From Photobacterium atrarenae (GTDB lineage Bacteria > Pseudomonadota > Gammaproteobacteria > Enterobacterales > Vibrionaceae), in NCBI RefSeq assembly GCF_024380015.1, contig NZ_CP101509.1, positions 1,488,001 through 1,552,000 of the forward strand: a stretch of 64,000 nucleotides of DNA, read 5' to 3'. Within the stretch, counting starts at the first letter, position 1; each line of letters opens with the position of its first letter. This document shows, piece by piece, positions 35,950 through 44,241 of the stretch. The notes beneath the pieces are model-generated. The model searched no databases. It saw only the letters and a list, made by a program, of their open reading frames with translations, and was not told where the DNA came from. The position numbers and the translations under genes were made by a program.

Positions 35950-37338
35950 TTAAAGCTGCTTGATATGGAATGACTTTGGCCGGGTAAAGGCATCGAAGCC
36001 GAGTTGCGACAGGGTGCAGCCGCGGCCGGATTGTTTCACCCCGGTCCAGGCCAGTGCCGGATCCAAGTAGTCACACCGGTTGATAAAGAAGGTGCCGGTT
36101 TCCAGCTGCTCACCCAGGGCGACCCCGGTCGGGATGTCGTTGGTAAAGATGCTGGCGGTGAGGCCAAAGTCACTGTCGTTCATCAAATCAATCGCCAGCG
36201 CATCACTGTCGACTCTCATGATCCCGACCACCGGGCCGAATGATTCTTCATTCATCACCCGCATGCTGTGATCCACGTTGGTCAGCACCTGTGGTGCCAG
36301 ATACGGCGTACCGGACTCACTGGCCGGGAAATGGGCTTCATCGATGTGAGCAATTGCGCCCTGAGCCACCGCGTCCTGGATCTGGCCACGAACGAAATCG
36401 GCCGCGCCAGTTCGAACCACAGGGCCCAGCGTGGTGTCCGGATCGTCCGGGCGTCCCAGTTGGTACTGATTCACAAGCGCCACGGCTTTATCGACAAATG
36501 CATCATAGATACTGTGGTGGACGTAAATCCGCTCAATGCCGCAACAGGACTGACCGGCGTTAAAGAATGCGCCGTCAATGGTGGTTTCGACCGCGACATC
36601 CAGATCGGCATCTTCACGCACGTAGGCCGGATCTTTGCCGCCCAGCTCCAGCCCGACGCCGATAAAGCGACCCGCTGCAGCGCGCTCGACATGGGCGCCG
36701 CCCTGAACCGAGCCGGTGAAGGCCACGTAATTGACATCATCGGACTGAATGATGGATTGGGTGTCATCATGGCTGAGATGCAGGTACTGGAATACACCGT
36801 CCGGTAATCCCGCGGCTTTGAACGCTTCAACGAAGCGCTCGGCACACAGCGGCGTTTGCGCTGAATGCTTCAGCACCACACTGTTGCCCGCCAGCAGTGC
36901 CGGAACGATGGCATTGACTGCGGTAAGATACGGGTAGTTCCAGGGGGCGATAACGAAGGCTACGCCGACCGGCTCACGTTTGATGTAGCGGGTGAAGCCG
37001 GGTTTTTCCGGCAGCGTCAGCGGTGCAAGGGCCTGGTCGCTGGCTTCAATCATATAGCGGGCCCGTTCGGCCAGGCCGCCGACTTCACCGGCGGTATAGC
37101 GGATCGGGCGACCCATTTGCCAGGTCAGCTCCTGGCCGATTTCATCTTTATGGGCCTCAAACCAGTCGACAGCTTTGCTGCAAATCGCCTGACGCTCGGT
37201 GAGGGCGGTGGCCGCCCAGCTTTTTTGTGCGCGCTGGGCATTGTCCAGCGTGCGCTGAATTTCAGGTTGGGTCGCCAGCTCACGGCTGACATACACGCTG
37301 CCGTCCACCGGCGAGACTGTGTGTTGCATGGTTGTCAT
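35950..37338 (-). CDS. NAD(P)-dependent aldehyde dehydrogenase of the gamma-glutamylation cluster
   Basis: A 462-residue aldehyde dehydrogenase with W-N-Y-P near residue 126, E-L-G-G-K-D-P near 228, and catalytic cysteine in N-A-G-Q-S-C-C-G near 263. Start chosen at MTTMQHTVSP, with AAGGA 8 nt upstream and 11 nt after the ligase stop; the longer frame would overlap the ligase. Relatives serve succinate semialdehyde and gamma-glutamyl-aminoaldehyde oxidation. Here it would convert the aldehyde made by the Fe-ADH to the carboxylate. Confidence 0.85.
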   Translation of the reverse strand: MTTMQHTVSPVDGSVYVSRELATQPEIQRTLDNAQRAQKSWAATALTERQAICSKAVDWFEAHKDEIGQELTWQMGRPIRYTAGEVGGLAERARYMIEASDQALAPLTLPEKPGFTRYIKREPVGVAFVIAPWNYPYLTAVNAIVPALLAGNSVVLKHSAQTPLCAERFVEAFKAAGLPDGVFQYLHLSHDDTQSIIQSDDVNYVAFTGSVQGGAHVERAAAGRFIGVGLELGGKDPAYVREDADLDVAVETTIDGAFFNAGQSCCGIERIYVHHSIYDAFVDKAVALVNQYQLGRPDDPDTTLGPVVRTGAADFVRGQIQDAVAQGAIAHIDEAHFPASESGTPYLAPQVLTNVDHSMRVMNEESFGPVVGIMRVDSDALAIDLMNDSDFGLTASIFTNDIPTGVALGEQLETGTFFINRCDYLDPALAWTGVKQSGRGCTLSQLGFDAFTRPKSFHIKQL

Positions 37339-37349
37339 GATGCGCATCC

Positions 37350-38717
37350 TTAAATGATTTCGAAGTAACGGTCCATTTCCCAATCGGTGACATGCTTTCT
37401 GAATTCGCGCTCTTCCCACTCCCGGCTGGCGGCGAAGTGATCAACGAACTCATCGCCGAACATGGTCCGGGCGGCCTCGGATTGCTTGAAGCGTTGCGCG
37501 GCTTCCCACAGTGTCCGTGGCAATTCTAATTCTGGCGCATGTTGCTGATCATAGGCATTGCCGATCACCTGCTCGCCCGGCTCCCACTCCTGCATGATGC
37601 CGTACAGACCGGAGGCGAGTGCGGCGGCCAGCGACAGATACGGGTTGGCATCGGCAGCGCCGAGGCGGTGCTCGATCCGTTGGGACTTTTCTGAGCCTGG
37701 GATCACGCGCAGGGCGGTGGTGCGGTTCTCAATCCCCCAGGTGGCATGGGTTGGTGCCCAGAAGCCGGGGATCATCCGGGTGTAGCTGTTGATGGTTGGC
37801 GCGATCAGGCACAGGAACTCCGGCATCAGGCGTTGCTGCCCGGCCAGGAAGTGGCGCTGCAGTTTACTCATGGTGTTGGGCTGCGTGCTGTCATAAAACG
37901 CTGAAGAACCGTCTTTGTTTTTCAGCGACACGTGGATATGACCACTCTGGCCCGGATAGTCGCCGGACCATTTGGCCATGAAGGTGGCCATTAAATCGCG
38001 TTTCTGCGCCAGGATCTTCATGAAGGTTTTAAACAGGGCGGCTTTGTCAGCGGCTGAGGCGGCGCTGTCGACGGCCAGCGCGGCTTCGAGCACACCGGGG
38101 CCGGTTTCGGAGTGGATCCCTTCAATCGGGAAGTCCATTTGCTCGGCCATGCCCAGAATGGCCTGATAGAGATCAGAATGGACGGAGTTGCGGATCATCG
38201 AGTAGCCGAACCAGTCCGGGGTGATTGGTTGCAGGTTACGGAAACCTTTTTCACGCGCCGAATGCGGGGTTTCATTGAACATGAAGAATTCATATTCCAG
38301 CGCTGCAAAGGCTTCAAAGCCCATGCCGTCCGCTTTTTCCAGGATGCGGTTCAGGGCGCCACGCGGGCAGACCTTGGCGGCTTCGCCGTCAAATTCGGCG
38401 ATAAACAGCAACATGCCGTCTTCTTCAAACACCTCGCGGCAAGTGTGCGGCAGAATGCGTACCGGGGCATCCGGATAGCCGGTATGCCAACCGGTGTACT
38501 GGGTATTGTCGTATAGCTGATCTTTGGAATCCCACCCTAAAACAACGTCACAAAATGCGAACCCGTTTTCCAGGGAAGAGAAGAACTTGGCCTTCGACAT
38601 GTACTTGCCGCGCATGATCCCGTCGTTATCAAAGATCCCGACTTTAATATGGGTCAGTTGGCGCTCTTCCACAATTGCCATCGCATCCGCGATTGTCTTT
38701 ACGTCTCTTGGTTCCAT
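37350..38717 (-). CDS. Glutamine synthetase-like gamma-glutamyl amine ligase (PuuA/GlnA4/IpuC type)
   Basis: A 455-residue member of the glutamine synthetase superfamily, with E-Y-E-F-F-M-F near residue 140, G-Q-S-G-H-I-H-V-S near 255, N-S-Y-T-R near 306, and the R-I-E-H-R-L-G-A-A-D-A-N-P-Y segment near 348. No adenylylation-site region is obvious, as expected for PuuA-type enzymes rather than GlnA. It would use ATP to attach glutamate to an amine. With an ethanolamine-type permease upstream, rather than PuuP, the amine is more likely ethanolamine or a related amino alcohol than putrescine; that is inference. Confidence 0.85.
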   Translation of the reverse strand: MEPRDVKTIADAMAIVEERQLTHIKVGIFDNDGIMRGKYMSKAKFFSSLENGFAFCDVVLGWDSKDQLYDNTQYTGWHTGYPDAPVRILPHTCREVFEEDGMLLFIAEFDGEAAKVCPRGALNRILEKADGMGFEAFAALEYEFFMFNETPHSAREKGFRNLQPITPDWFGYSMIRNSVHSDLYQAILGMAEQMDFPIEGIHSETGPGVLEAALAVDSAASAADKAALFKTFMKILAQKRDLMATFMAKWSGDYPGQSGHIHVSLKNKDGSSAFYDSTQPNTMSKLQRHFLAGQQRLMPEFLCLIAPTINSYTRMIPGFWAPTHATWGIENRTTALRVIPGSEKSQRIEHRLGAADANPYLSLAAALASGLYGIMQEWEPGEQVIGNAYDQQHAPELELPRTLWEAAQRFKQSEAARTMFGDEFVDHFAASREWEEREFRKHVTDWEMDRYFEII

Positions 38718-38770
38718 GTGTACCTCTATCGTTCTGAGGGCTCGTTCCTGAGCCGGTGTGACTGTTGGTG

Positions 38771-38821
38771 AAGGCGCGCTCGCGGAAGCTTTCTGGGTTC
38801 GGCTTCCATGCGCCGCGCCTT
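38771..38821 (-). other. Nested hairpin between permease and ligase genes
   Basis: Outer arms AAGGCGCG/CGCGCCTT and inner arms GGAAGC/GCTTCC form one extended structure in the 127-bp gap. No T-run, so attenuation, mRNA stabilisation or a repeat remnant are all possible. Confidence 0.4.
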
Positions 38822-38844
38822 ATTTAATGTTGTGTTGTTCTGGC

Positions 38845-40278
38845 TTAGCTCAGCTCTGATTCCGCGTTGGCAATCAGGTCAAACTCTTCTTCCGGCGCAT
38901 TGGCCACGATGCGGTGGCGGCTGTAGAGCAGGAAGTAGGTCAGCATGACGACATAGAACAGGGCCGACCACAGCGCGGCCTGGGTGCTGACTACGAAGGT
39001 CGATGCCAGGGCAATTAGTGACAGTACCAGCGCAATGCCTGAAGTCAGGGTACCGCCCGGCGTTTTGTACGGACGCGCCAGTTGTGGCTCTTTGCGGCGC
39101 AGAATGATGTGCGACAGGCTCATCAGCGCGTAAGAAACCGTGGCACCGAAGACGGCCATGGTGATCATCAGATCGCCTTCGCCGGTCAGCGAGAGCAGAA
39201 AGCCAAGGATCCCCGGGACAATCAGTGCCCAAACCGGTACCTTGCGCTCACCTGACAGCGATAGGAAGCGGGGCAGGTAGCCGGCACGGGACAGGGCAAA
39301 CACCTGACGCGAGTAGGCGTAGATGATGGAGAAGAAACTGGCGATCAGACCAAACAGGCCGACGATATTGACAAACTTAGCGGCCAGCGAATCGGCACCG
39401 TAGACAAACTGCAGGGCACCCACCAGCGGTGCACTGTGTGATTTCATCGCTTCGGCACCTGCGCCACCCGGCACCAGGAACAGGACTGCGGCGGCGAAGA
39501 TCAGTAGGATGACCATCGAAGCAATGATGCCGCGTGGCATGTCCTTCGCCGGGTTGCTCGCTTCTTCAGCTGCCAGTGGCACCCCTTCCACGGCCAGGAA
39601 CAGCCACATAGCAAATGGCAGCGCAGCCCAGATCCCGACATACCCTTCAGGCAGGAAGGCGCTGGCACCGGCGACATCCGGGTTTGCTGGGATGGTGAAA
39701 AGGTTATTGACATCAAAATGCGGCAACATCCCCAGGACAAACACGACAATCGCAATGACGGCGAGTACGGTAATCCCCATCATAATGCGCAGCGCTTCTC
39801 CGGCACCCCAGAGGTGGATCCCGACGAAGACGCAGTAAAACCCGGCATACACCACAGGGCCGTCAATGCCGATCAGCTCGTTGACGTAACCACCGATGAA
39901 TATGGCAATGGCGGCAGGCGCAATGGCGTATTCCAGCAGGATCGCGGTGCCGGTGAGGAAGCCACCCAGCGGGCCCAGGGCACGGCGGGCAAAACTGTAA
40001 CCACCTCCGGCGGTCGGGATGGAGGATGACATTTCAGCCAGGCTCAGCACCAGGCACATATACATCAGGCCCATGATGATGGTGGCTAACAGCATGCCCC
40101 CAAAACCTGCGCGCTCCAGACCAAAATTCCAGCCGGCGAAATCACCGGAAATCACATATGAGACGCCGAGGCTGGCGAGAAGGACCCAGCCGGCCACGCC
40201 TTTTTTTAACTGACGCTTACTCAGATAGTCGTCAGAAACTGCTTCACTTTCGACTGCTCGGTTATTGCTGTTAGACAT
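38845..40278 (-). CDS. Ethanolamine-type APC permease
   Basis: A 477-residue amino acid-polyamine-organocation permease with about 12 hydrophobic segments. The N-terminal L-S-K-R-Q-L-K-K-G-V-A-G-W-V-L-L and V-S-Y-V-I-S-G-D-F-A-G-W-N-F-G-L are characteristic of the ethanolamine permease subfamily. It is the first gene of the set running to the amidotransferase. No eutBC ethanolamine lyase genes are in the window, so imported ethanolamine would need another route, which the downstream ligase-dehydrogenase series could supply. Choline or other amino alcohols are alternative substrates. Confidence 0.82.
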   Translation of the reverse strand: MSNSNNRAVESEAVSDDYLSKRQLKKGVAGWVLLASLGVSYVISGDFAGWNFGLERAGFGGMLLATIIMGLMYMCLVLSLAEMSSSIPTAGGGYSFARRALGPLGGFLTGTAILLEYAIAPAAIAIFIGGYVNELIGIDGPVVYAGFYCVFVGIHLWGAGEALRIMMGITVLAVIAIVVFVLGMLPHFDVNNLFTIPANPDVAGASAFLPEGYVGIWAALPFAMWLFLAVEGVPLAAEEASNPAKDMPRGIIASMVILLIFAAAVLFLVPGGAGAEAMKSHSAPLVGALQFVYGADSLAAKFVNIVGLFGLIASFFSIIYAYSRQVFALSRAGYLPRFLSLSGERKVPVWALIVPGILGFLLSLTGEGDLMITMAVFGATVSYALMSLSHIILRRKEPQLARPYKTPGGTLTSGIALVLSLIALASTFVVSTQAALWSALFYVVMLTYFLLYSRHRIVANAPEEEFDLIANAESELS

Positions 40279-40465
40279 AACATTTCCTTATGAACGGTGA
40301 ATGGAGTCAATCGCACTTCGTGTTACAAGTTCTTAACATAAGGGCGGCTGTCTATTGACTGCAACAACAATTAGTTACGCTAACAATGCGCTATTAATTT
40401 TCTTAATAGTTGTCAGCAGAAGTGCCCGGAGTGCGGTACGTCAACACTTTTGCTTGGGAAAGGAT

Positions 40466-41422
40466 CTAGCCGACAGACAGCTCTTTTTCCAACCAGGGCA
40501 GCTCGCGCAGGACCCCCGGCAGGAATTTTTCGGTCATGATCTGGCGGCTGTCTCCGGCAAGGATCTGAGGGAGTTTACCCAGCTCGTTGGGGCGGCTGAC
40601 CAGGGTCAGATTACGGTGCAGGGGCTCATCGGCAGGGAGCGGGAGGCAGGTCAGCTTGTCGCGGGTTAAACCGCTCTGAAACAGGCAGAGCGGGGTGGTG
40701 ATAGTCCAGCCTAAACCGGCGGCGACACTGGAGAGCACGGCAAAAGTATTATCCAGTTGCATGTGTGAAGGGGCATTGACGTCCAGCCGCCGCAGGTAGC
40801 GCTCAATGGTCGTGCCGATGAGGGAATCGCTGGTATAACGGACAAAATCAAGCTCACGCAGCAGATGATGGAACGAAGGATAGGATTTGGCATATTGGCT
40901 GGGGACCACCAGCACGAAGGGCTCACGCAGGATCCGGTGGCGGCTGAGCGAAGCATGATCTTCCAGGGCGTCATCGGAAATAATGATGTCTACGTGCCGA
41001 GTGAGTAGCGCCTGGGCATGCATGTGGGAGCGCCCGGTACTGATGGTCCAGCTTTCGGTATGCCGTTTGATGACTTCGACCAGCGGTTGGCCCAGCGAGG
41101 TGGCCAGGGAGTCGACCATGGCGACACGTAGCAGGTGGAGCTTCTGAAAATCCCCTTTCGACATCACCTGATGGGTTTTTTCGGCCTGCGACAGTAAGTG
41201 GCATGATTGATCGTAAAAATAACGGCCGGCCACGGTGAGTTCCATCGGGCGGATACTGCGATCGAGCAGCGCAACATTGAGGTTGTTTTCGAGGGCGGAA
41301 ATAGTTTGCGAGACTGAAGACTGGGTGAGTCTGAGCTGGTTCGCGGCCAGCGTCATATTGCCGGCTTGGGCGGTGGTGACAAAGACCTCCAACGCCCTGA
41401 GATCGAATCCGAATCCTTTCAA
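40466..41422 (-). CDS. LysR-family transcriptional regulator of the permease/ligase cluster
   Basis: A 318-residue LTTR with N-terminal winged helix-turn-helix (L-R-A-L-E-V-F-V-T-T-A-Q-A-G-N-M-T-L-A-A-N-Q-L-R-L-T-Q-S-S-V at residues ~7-36 read as separate short motifs) and a C-terminal effector domain. It lies 187 bp upstream of and in the same direction as the permease gene, with no terminator between. Probable regulator of the downstream cluster; the inducer is unknown. Confidence 0.82.
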   Translation of the reverse strand: MKGFGFDLRALEVFVTTAQAGNMTLAANQLRLTQSSVSQTISALENNLNVALLDRSIRPMELTVAGRYFYDQSCHLLSQAEKTHQVMSKGDFQKLHLLRVAMVDSLATSLGQPLVEVIKRHTESWTISTGRSHMHAQALLTRHVDIIISDDALEDHASLSRHRILREPFVLVVPSQYAKSYPSFHHLLRELDFVRYTSDSLIGTTIERYLRRLDVNAPSHMQLDNTFAVLSSVAAGLGWTITTPLCLFQSGLTRDKLTCLPLPADEPLHRNLTLVSRPNELGKLPQILAGDSRQIMTEKFLPGVLRELPWLEKELSVG

Positions 41423-41814
41423 GATAGTTTTCCTGTATTGCGGATGTTCTTTCCCTGAACATCTTGGTTCAATAACTCAACGATGCCAATTGAGTGAATA
41501 CTTTAGACTAATCCCTTCTGCGCATGAGCGCAATTCATGAATTTGAACTTTTGCCATAAACTCATTCACTTATAACCGGAGCGGCAGGATTAGAAAATGG
41601 GGGCTCACTGTCAATCTGTTCGAATTGCCTCCGAATGATGATTTCTTGACGTGCGCACCATGGGAATCATACTTTTTATACATTAGGTCTGTTCTTGCAT
41701 CTTACATATCGAACCGCGAGTGAGCCGTGGTGCTGGTGGCCTTGATCCGCCATACCTTGATATCCAGCCGACCCAGCGGGTCATGCTTCCCATCGTACAG
41801 CAAAGGTGAAATCA
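41423..41814. other. Divergent promoter region lysR/ydeP-like
   Basis: No gene, repeat or recognisable operator was seen in these 392 bp; they must contain the promoters of the two divergent genes. Confidence 0.4.
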
Positions 41815-44127
41815 ATGAGCTTTAAGGAATATTCAGGATCGGCCGGTGGCTGGGGCGCATTGAAAAGCACGGCAGAGCATTTGTTTAAAAGTAAAAATGT
41901 CGCCCAAAATATCTCAAACCTGTTGCGAACCAATCAGGATCACGGATTTGACTGCCCGGGCTGTGCCTGGGGGGAGAAAGGTGTGCCGGGCCGGTTCCGG
42001 TTTTGTGAGAATGGTGCGAAAGCGGTTAACTGGGAGGCGACCACCCGGCGGGTCGGCCGGGACTTTTTCAGCCAATACACCGTTTCATGGCTCAACAAAC
42101 AAAGCAGCTATTATCTCGAATATCAGGGGCGGCTGGCAGAGCCGGTGCGCTACAACGCTGCCACCGATCATTACGAGCCGATCCGCTGGGATGATGCCTT
42201 TAACCTGATCGCCCGGCACCTCAATGCGCTGGAAGATCCCAACCAGGCCGAATTCTACACCTCGGGGCGGACCAGCAATGAAGCGGCCTTTTTATACCAG
42301 CTGTTCGGCCGCCGATTCGGAACCAATAACTTCCCGGATTGTTCCAACATGTGCCATGAGTCTACCAGCCATGCCCTGGCTCAATCGATTGGGATTGGTA
42401 AAGGGACCGTCACCATGGATGATTTTGAGCACGCCGATGCCATTTTCTTGTTTGGCCAAAACCCGGGGACCAACCACCCGCGGATGTTGGAAACACTGAG
42501 CGAGGCGTATCGACGGGGGGCGCGGGTCGTTGCCTTTAATAACCTGAAAGAAAGGGGACTGGAGCGCTTTACCAATCCGCAGGATCCGGGTGAAATGCTG
42601 AGCAATGGGTCGACCCGGACCACCAGCGATTACTATACGCCCAAGCTCGGCGGGGATATGGCTGCCGTGCGCGGTATGGTGAAGGTACTGGCGGCGCGGC
42701 ATCAGGCGGCACTTGAAAAGGGAGAGTCGGTGTTCGATCAAGCCTTCATTGCCGAGCAGACCGAGGGGCTGGATGATTATCTGGCAGAAGTCGATGCGAC
42801 CAACTGGGCGCAGATCACCGAACAGTCCGGCCTCAGTCGGGAGCAGATTGAACAGGCGGCGACGATATATCAGGCCGCCGACCGGGTGATTGTCACCTGG
42901 GCAATGGGGATCACCCAGCACAAGCACTCGGTCGCAATGATTCAGGAACTGGTGAATCTGCAACTGTTGTGCGGACACATCGGCAAGCCGGGCGCGGGTC
43001 TGTGTCCGGTGCGCGGTCACTCGAATGTTCAGGGCGATCGCACCGTCGGGATCAACGATAAGCCGCCGAAATACCTGCTGGATAAGCTTGAGGCAGTCTT
43101 TGGTTTTACCCCGCCACAAGTACCTGGTCACAACGTAGTGCATGCTATTCAGGCCATGCGGCGGGGAGAGAGCAAAGTGTTTATAGGTCTTGGCGGGAAT
43201 CTGGTGGCGGCAGCGCCGGATACCCAGCAGGTAGCGAAAGCCATGCGCCAGTGTGACCTGACGGTGAATATCGCCACTAAGCTTAATCGAAGCCATGTCA
43301 ACCCGGGCAAAGATGCCCTGATCCTGCCGTGTCTCGGCCGTACGGATATTGATCCGCAGGCCAGTGGCCCGCAGCGGGTGACAGTAGAAGATTCTTTTTC
43401 TATGGTTCATGCCTCGTCCGGCCGGGTAGATATGAGCGATGAGCAGATGCGTTCTGAACCGGCGATTGTCGCTGGCATCGCTAAAGCGACTCTGGGCGCG
43501 CTGAACCCGGTCGACTGGCAAAGTCTGGCGGATAACTACGACCGAATTCGCGATTTGATCGCACAGGTGATCCCGGGTTTTGACAATTTCAATCAGCGTC
43601 TGGATGCTCCGGGCGGGTTTTATCTCGGTAACTCAGCACGGGAGCTGAACTGGCAGACAGCAAACGGCAAGGCAAACTTCCGCACTAATGTGCTGCCAGC
43701 TTCGGTGATCCCATTTGATCCCCGGGCCTTGACGAAAAAGCCGGTATTCATTTTGCAGAGCATGCGTGCGAACGATCAATACAACACCACAGTGTACGGG
43801 TTTGATGATCGCTATCGCGGAATCCATGGCGAACGTGAGGTGGTGTTTCTCAATCCGGCAGATATCGAAGCGCAGGGGCTGCAAGCCGGAGATCGAATCG
43901 ATATTGAAACGCTGTGGACCGATGATGTGAAGCGCCAGGTCATCGGCTTTAAGGTTGTTCCCTACCTGATCCCCAAGGGCAATATTGCTGCCTATTTTCC
44001 GGAGTCCAATGCGTTAGTGCCGCTCAGCAGTACCGGCGATATTAGTGATACACCGACTTCCAAGTCGATTGCGGTGGTGATCCGCCCGTCCACCCTGAGC
44101 CCGCCGCTGGCGACTACGGTTGACTAA
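41815..44127 (+). CDS. ydeP: FdhF/YdeP-family molybdopterin oxidoreductase
   Basis: A 770-residue bis-MGD oxidoreductase. The N-terminus has C-P-G-C-A-W near residue 44 rather than a full 4Fe-4S C-x2-C-x3-C-x(n)-C motif, typical of the YdeP group. S-G-R-T-S-N-E-A-A-F and D-C-S-N-M-C-H-E-S near 170-185 follow (Cys as candidate Mo ligand region), and a C-terminal molydopterin dinucleotide-binding domain. No signal peptide, so it is cytoplasmic. E. coli YdeP is linked to acid resistance, but the reaction is unknown. ATG at 41815 was preferred over a GTG 9 nt upstream. Stand-alone gene with its own terminator; no partner subunit nearby. Confidence 0.85.
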   Translation: MSFKEYSGSAGGWGALKSTAEHLFKSKNVAQNISNLLRTNQDHGFDCPGCAWGEKGVPGRFRFCENGAKAVNWEATTRRVGRDFFSQYTVSWLNKQSSYYLEYQGRLAEPVRYNAATDHYEPIRWDDAFNLIARHLNALEDPNQAEFYTSGRTSNEAAFLYQLFGRRFGTNNFPDCSNMCHESTSHALAQSIGIGKGTVTMDDFEHADAIFLFGQNPGTNHPRMLETLSEAYRRGARVVAFNNLKERGLERFTNPQDPGEMLSNGSTRTTSDYYTPKLGGDMAAVRGMVKVLAARHQAALEKGESVFDQAFIAEQTEGLDDYLAEVDATNWAQITEQSGLSREQIEQAATIYQAADRVIVTWAMGITQHKHSVAMIQELVNLQLLCGHIGKPGAGLCPVRGHSNVQGDRTVGINDKPPKYLLDKLEAVFGFTPPQVPGHNVVHAIQAMRRGESKVFIGLGGNLVAAAPDTQQVAKAMRQCDLTVNIATKLNRSHVNPGKDALILPCLGRTDIDPQASGPQRVTVEDSFSMVHASSGRVDMSDEQMRSEPAIVAGIAKATLGALNPVDWQSLADNYDRIRDLIAQVIPGFDNFNQRLDAPGGFYLGNSARELNWQTANGKANFRTNVLPASVIPFDPRALTKKPVFILQSMRANDQYNTTVYGFDDRYRGIHGEREVVFLNPADIEAQGLQAGDRIDIETLWTDDVKRQVIGFKVVPYLIPKGNIAAYFPESNALVPLSSTGDISDTPTSKSIAVVIRPSTLSPPLATTVD

Positions 44128-44180
44128 CCATTGGGATCTGCCGGAGGCTAGGTTGAACTGACCCCCGATGAATGAAATAA

Positions 44181-44210
44181 AGCCCGCACATCGTTGCGGG
44201 CTGCTTTTTT
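44181..44210 (+). terminator. Terminator of ydeP-like gene
   Basis: Stem AGCCCGCA/TGCGGGCT, 6-nt loop, then GCTTTTTT. Confidence 0.88.
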
Positions 44211-44241
44211 ATGGGCAGGGTCGTTTTGCTATCCTGTGACG

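Noticed and set aside
33947..38717. Standard Puu putrescine pathway
   Set aside because: No puuB-type oxidase, permease is ethanolamine-like rather than PuuP, and an Fe-alcohol dehydrogenase is present instead; an amino-alcohol route fits better.
42292..43521. Long minus-strand frame opposite the ydeP-like gene
   Set aside because: Antisense shadow; the plus-strand protein has clear molybdopterin enzyme motifs.
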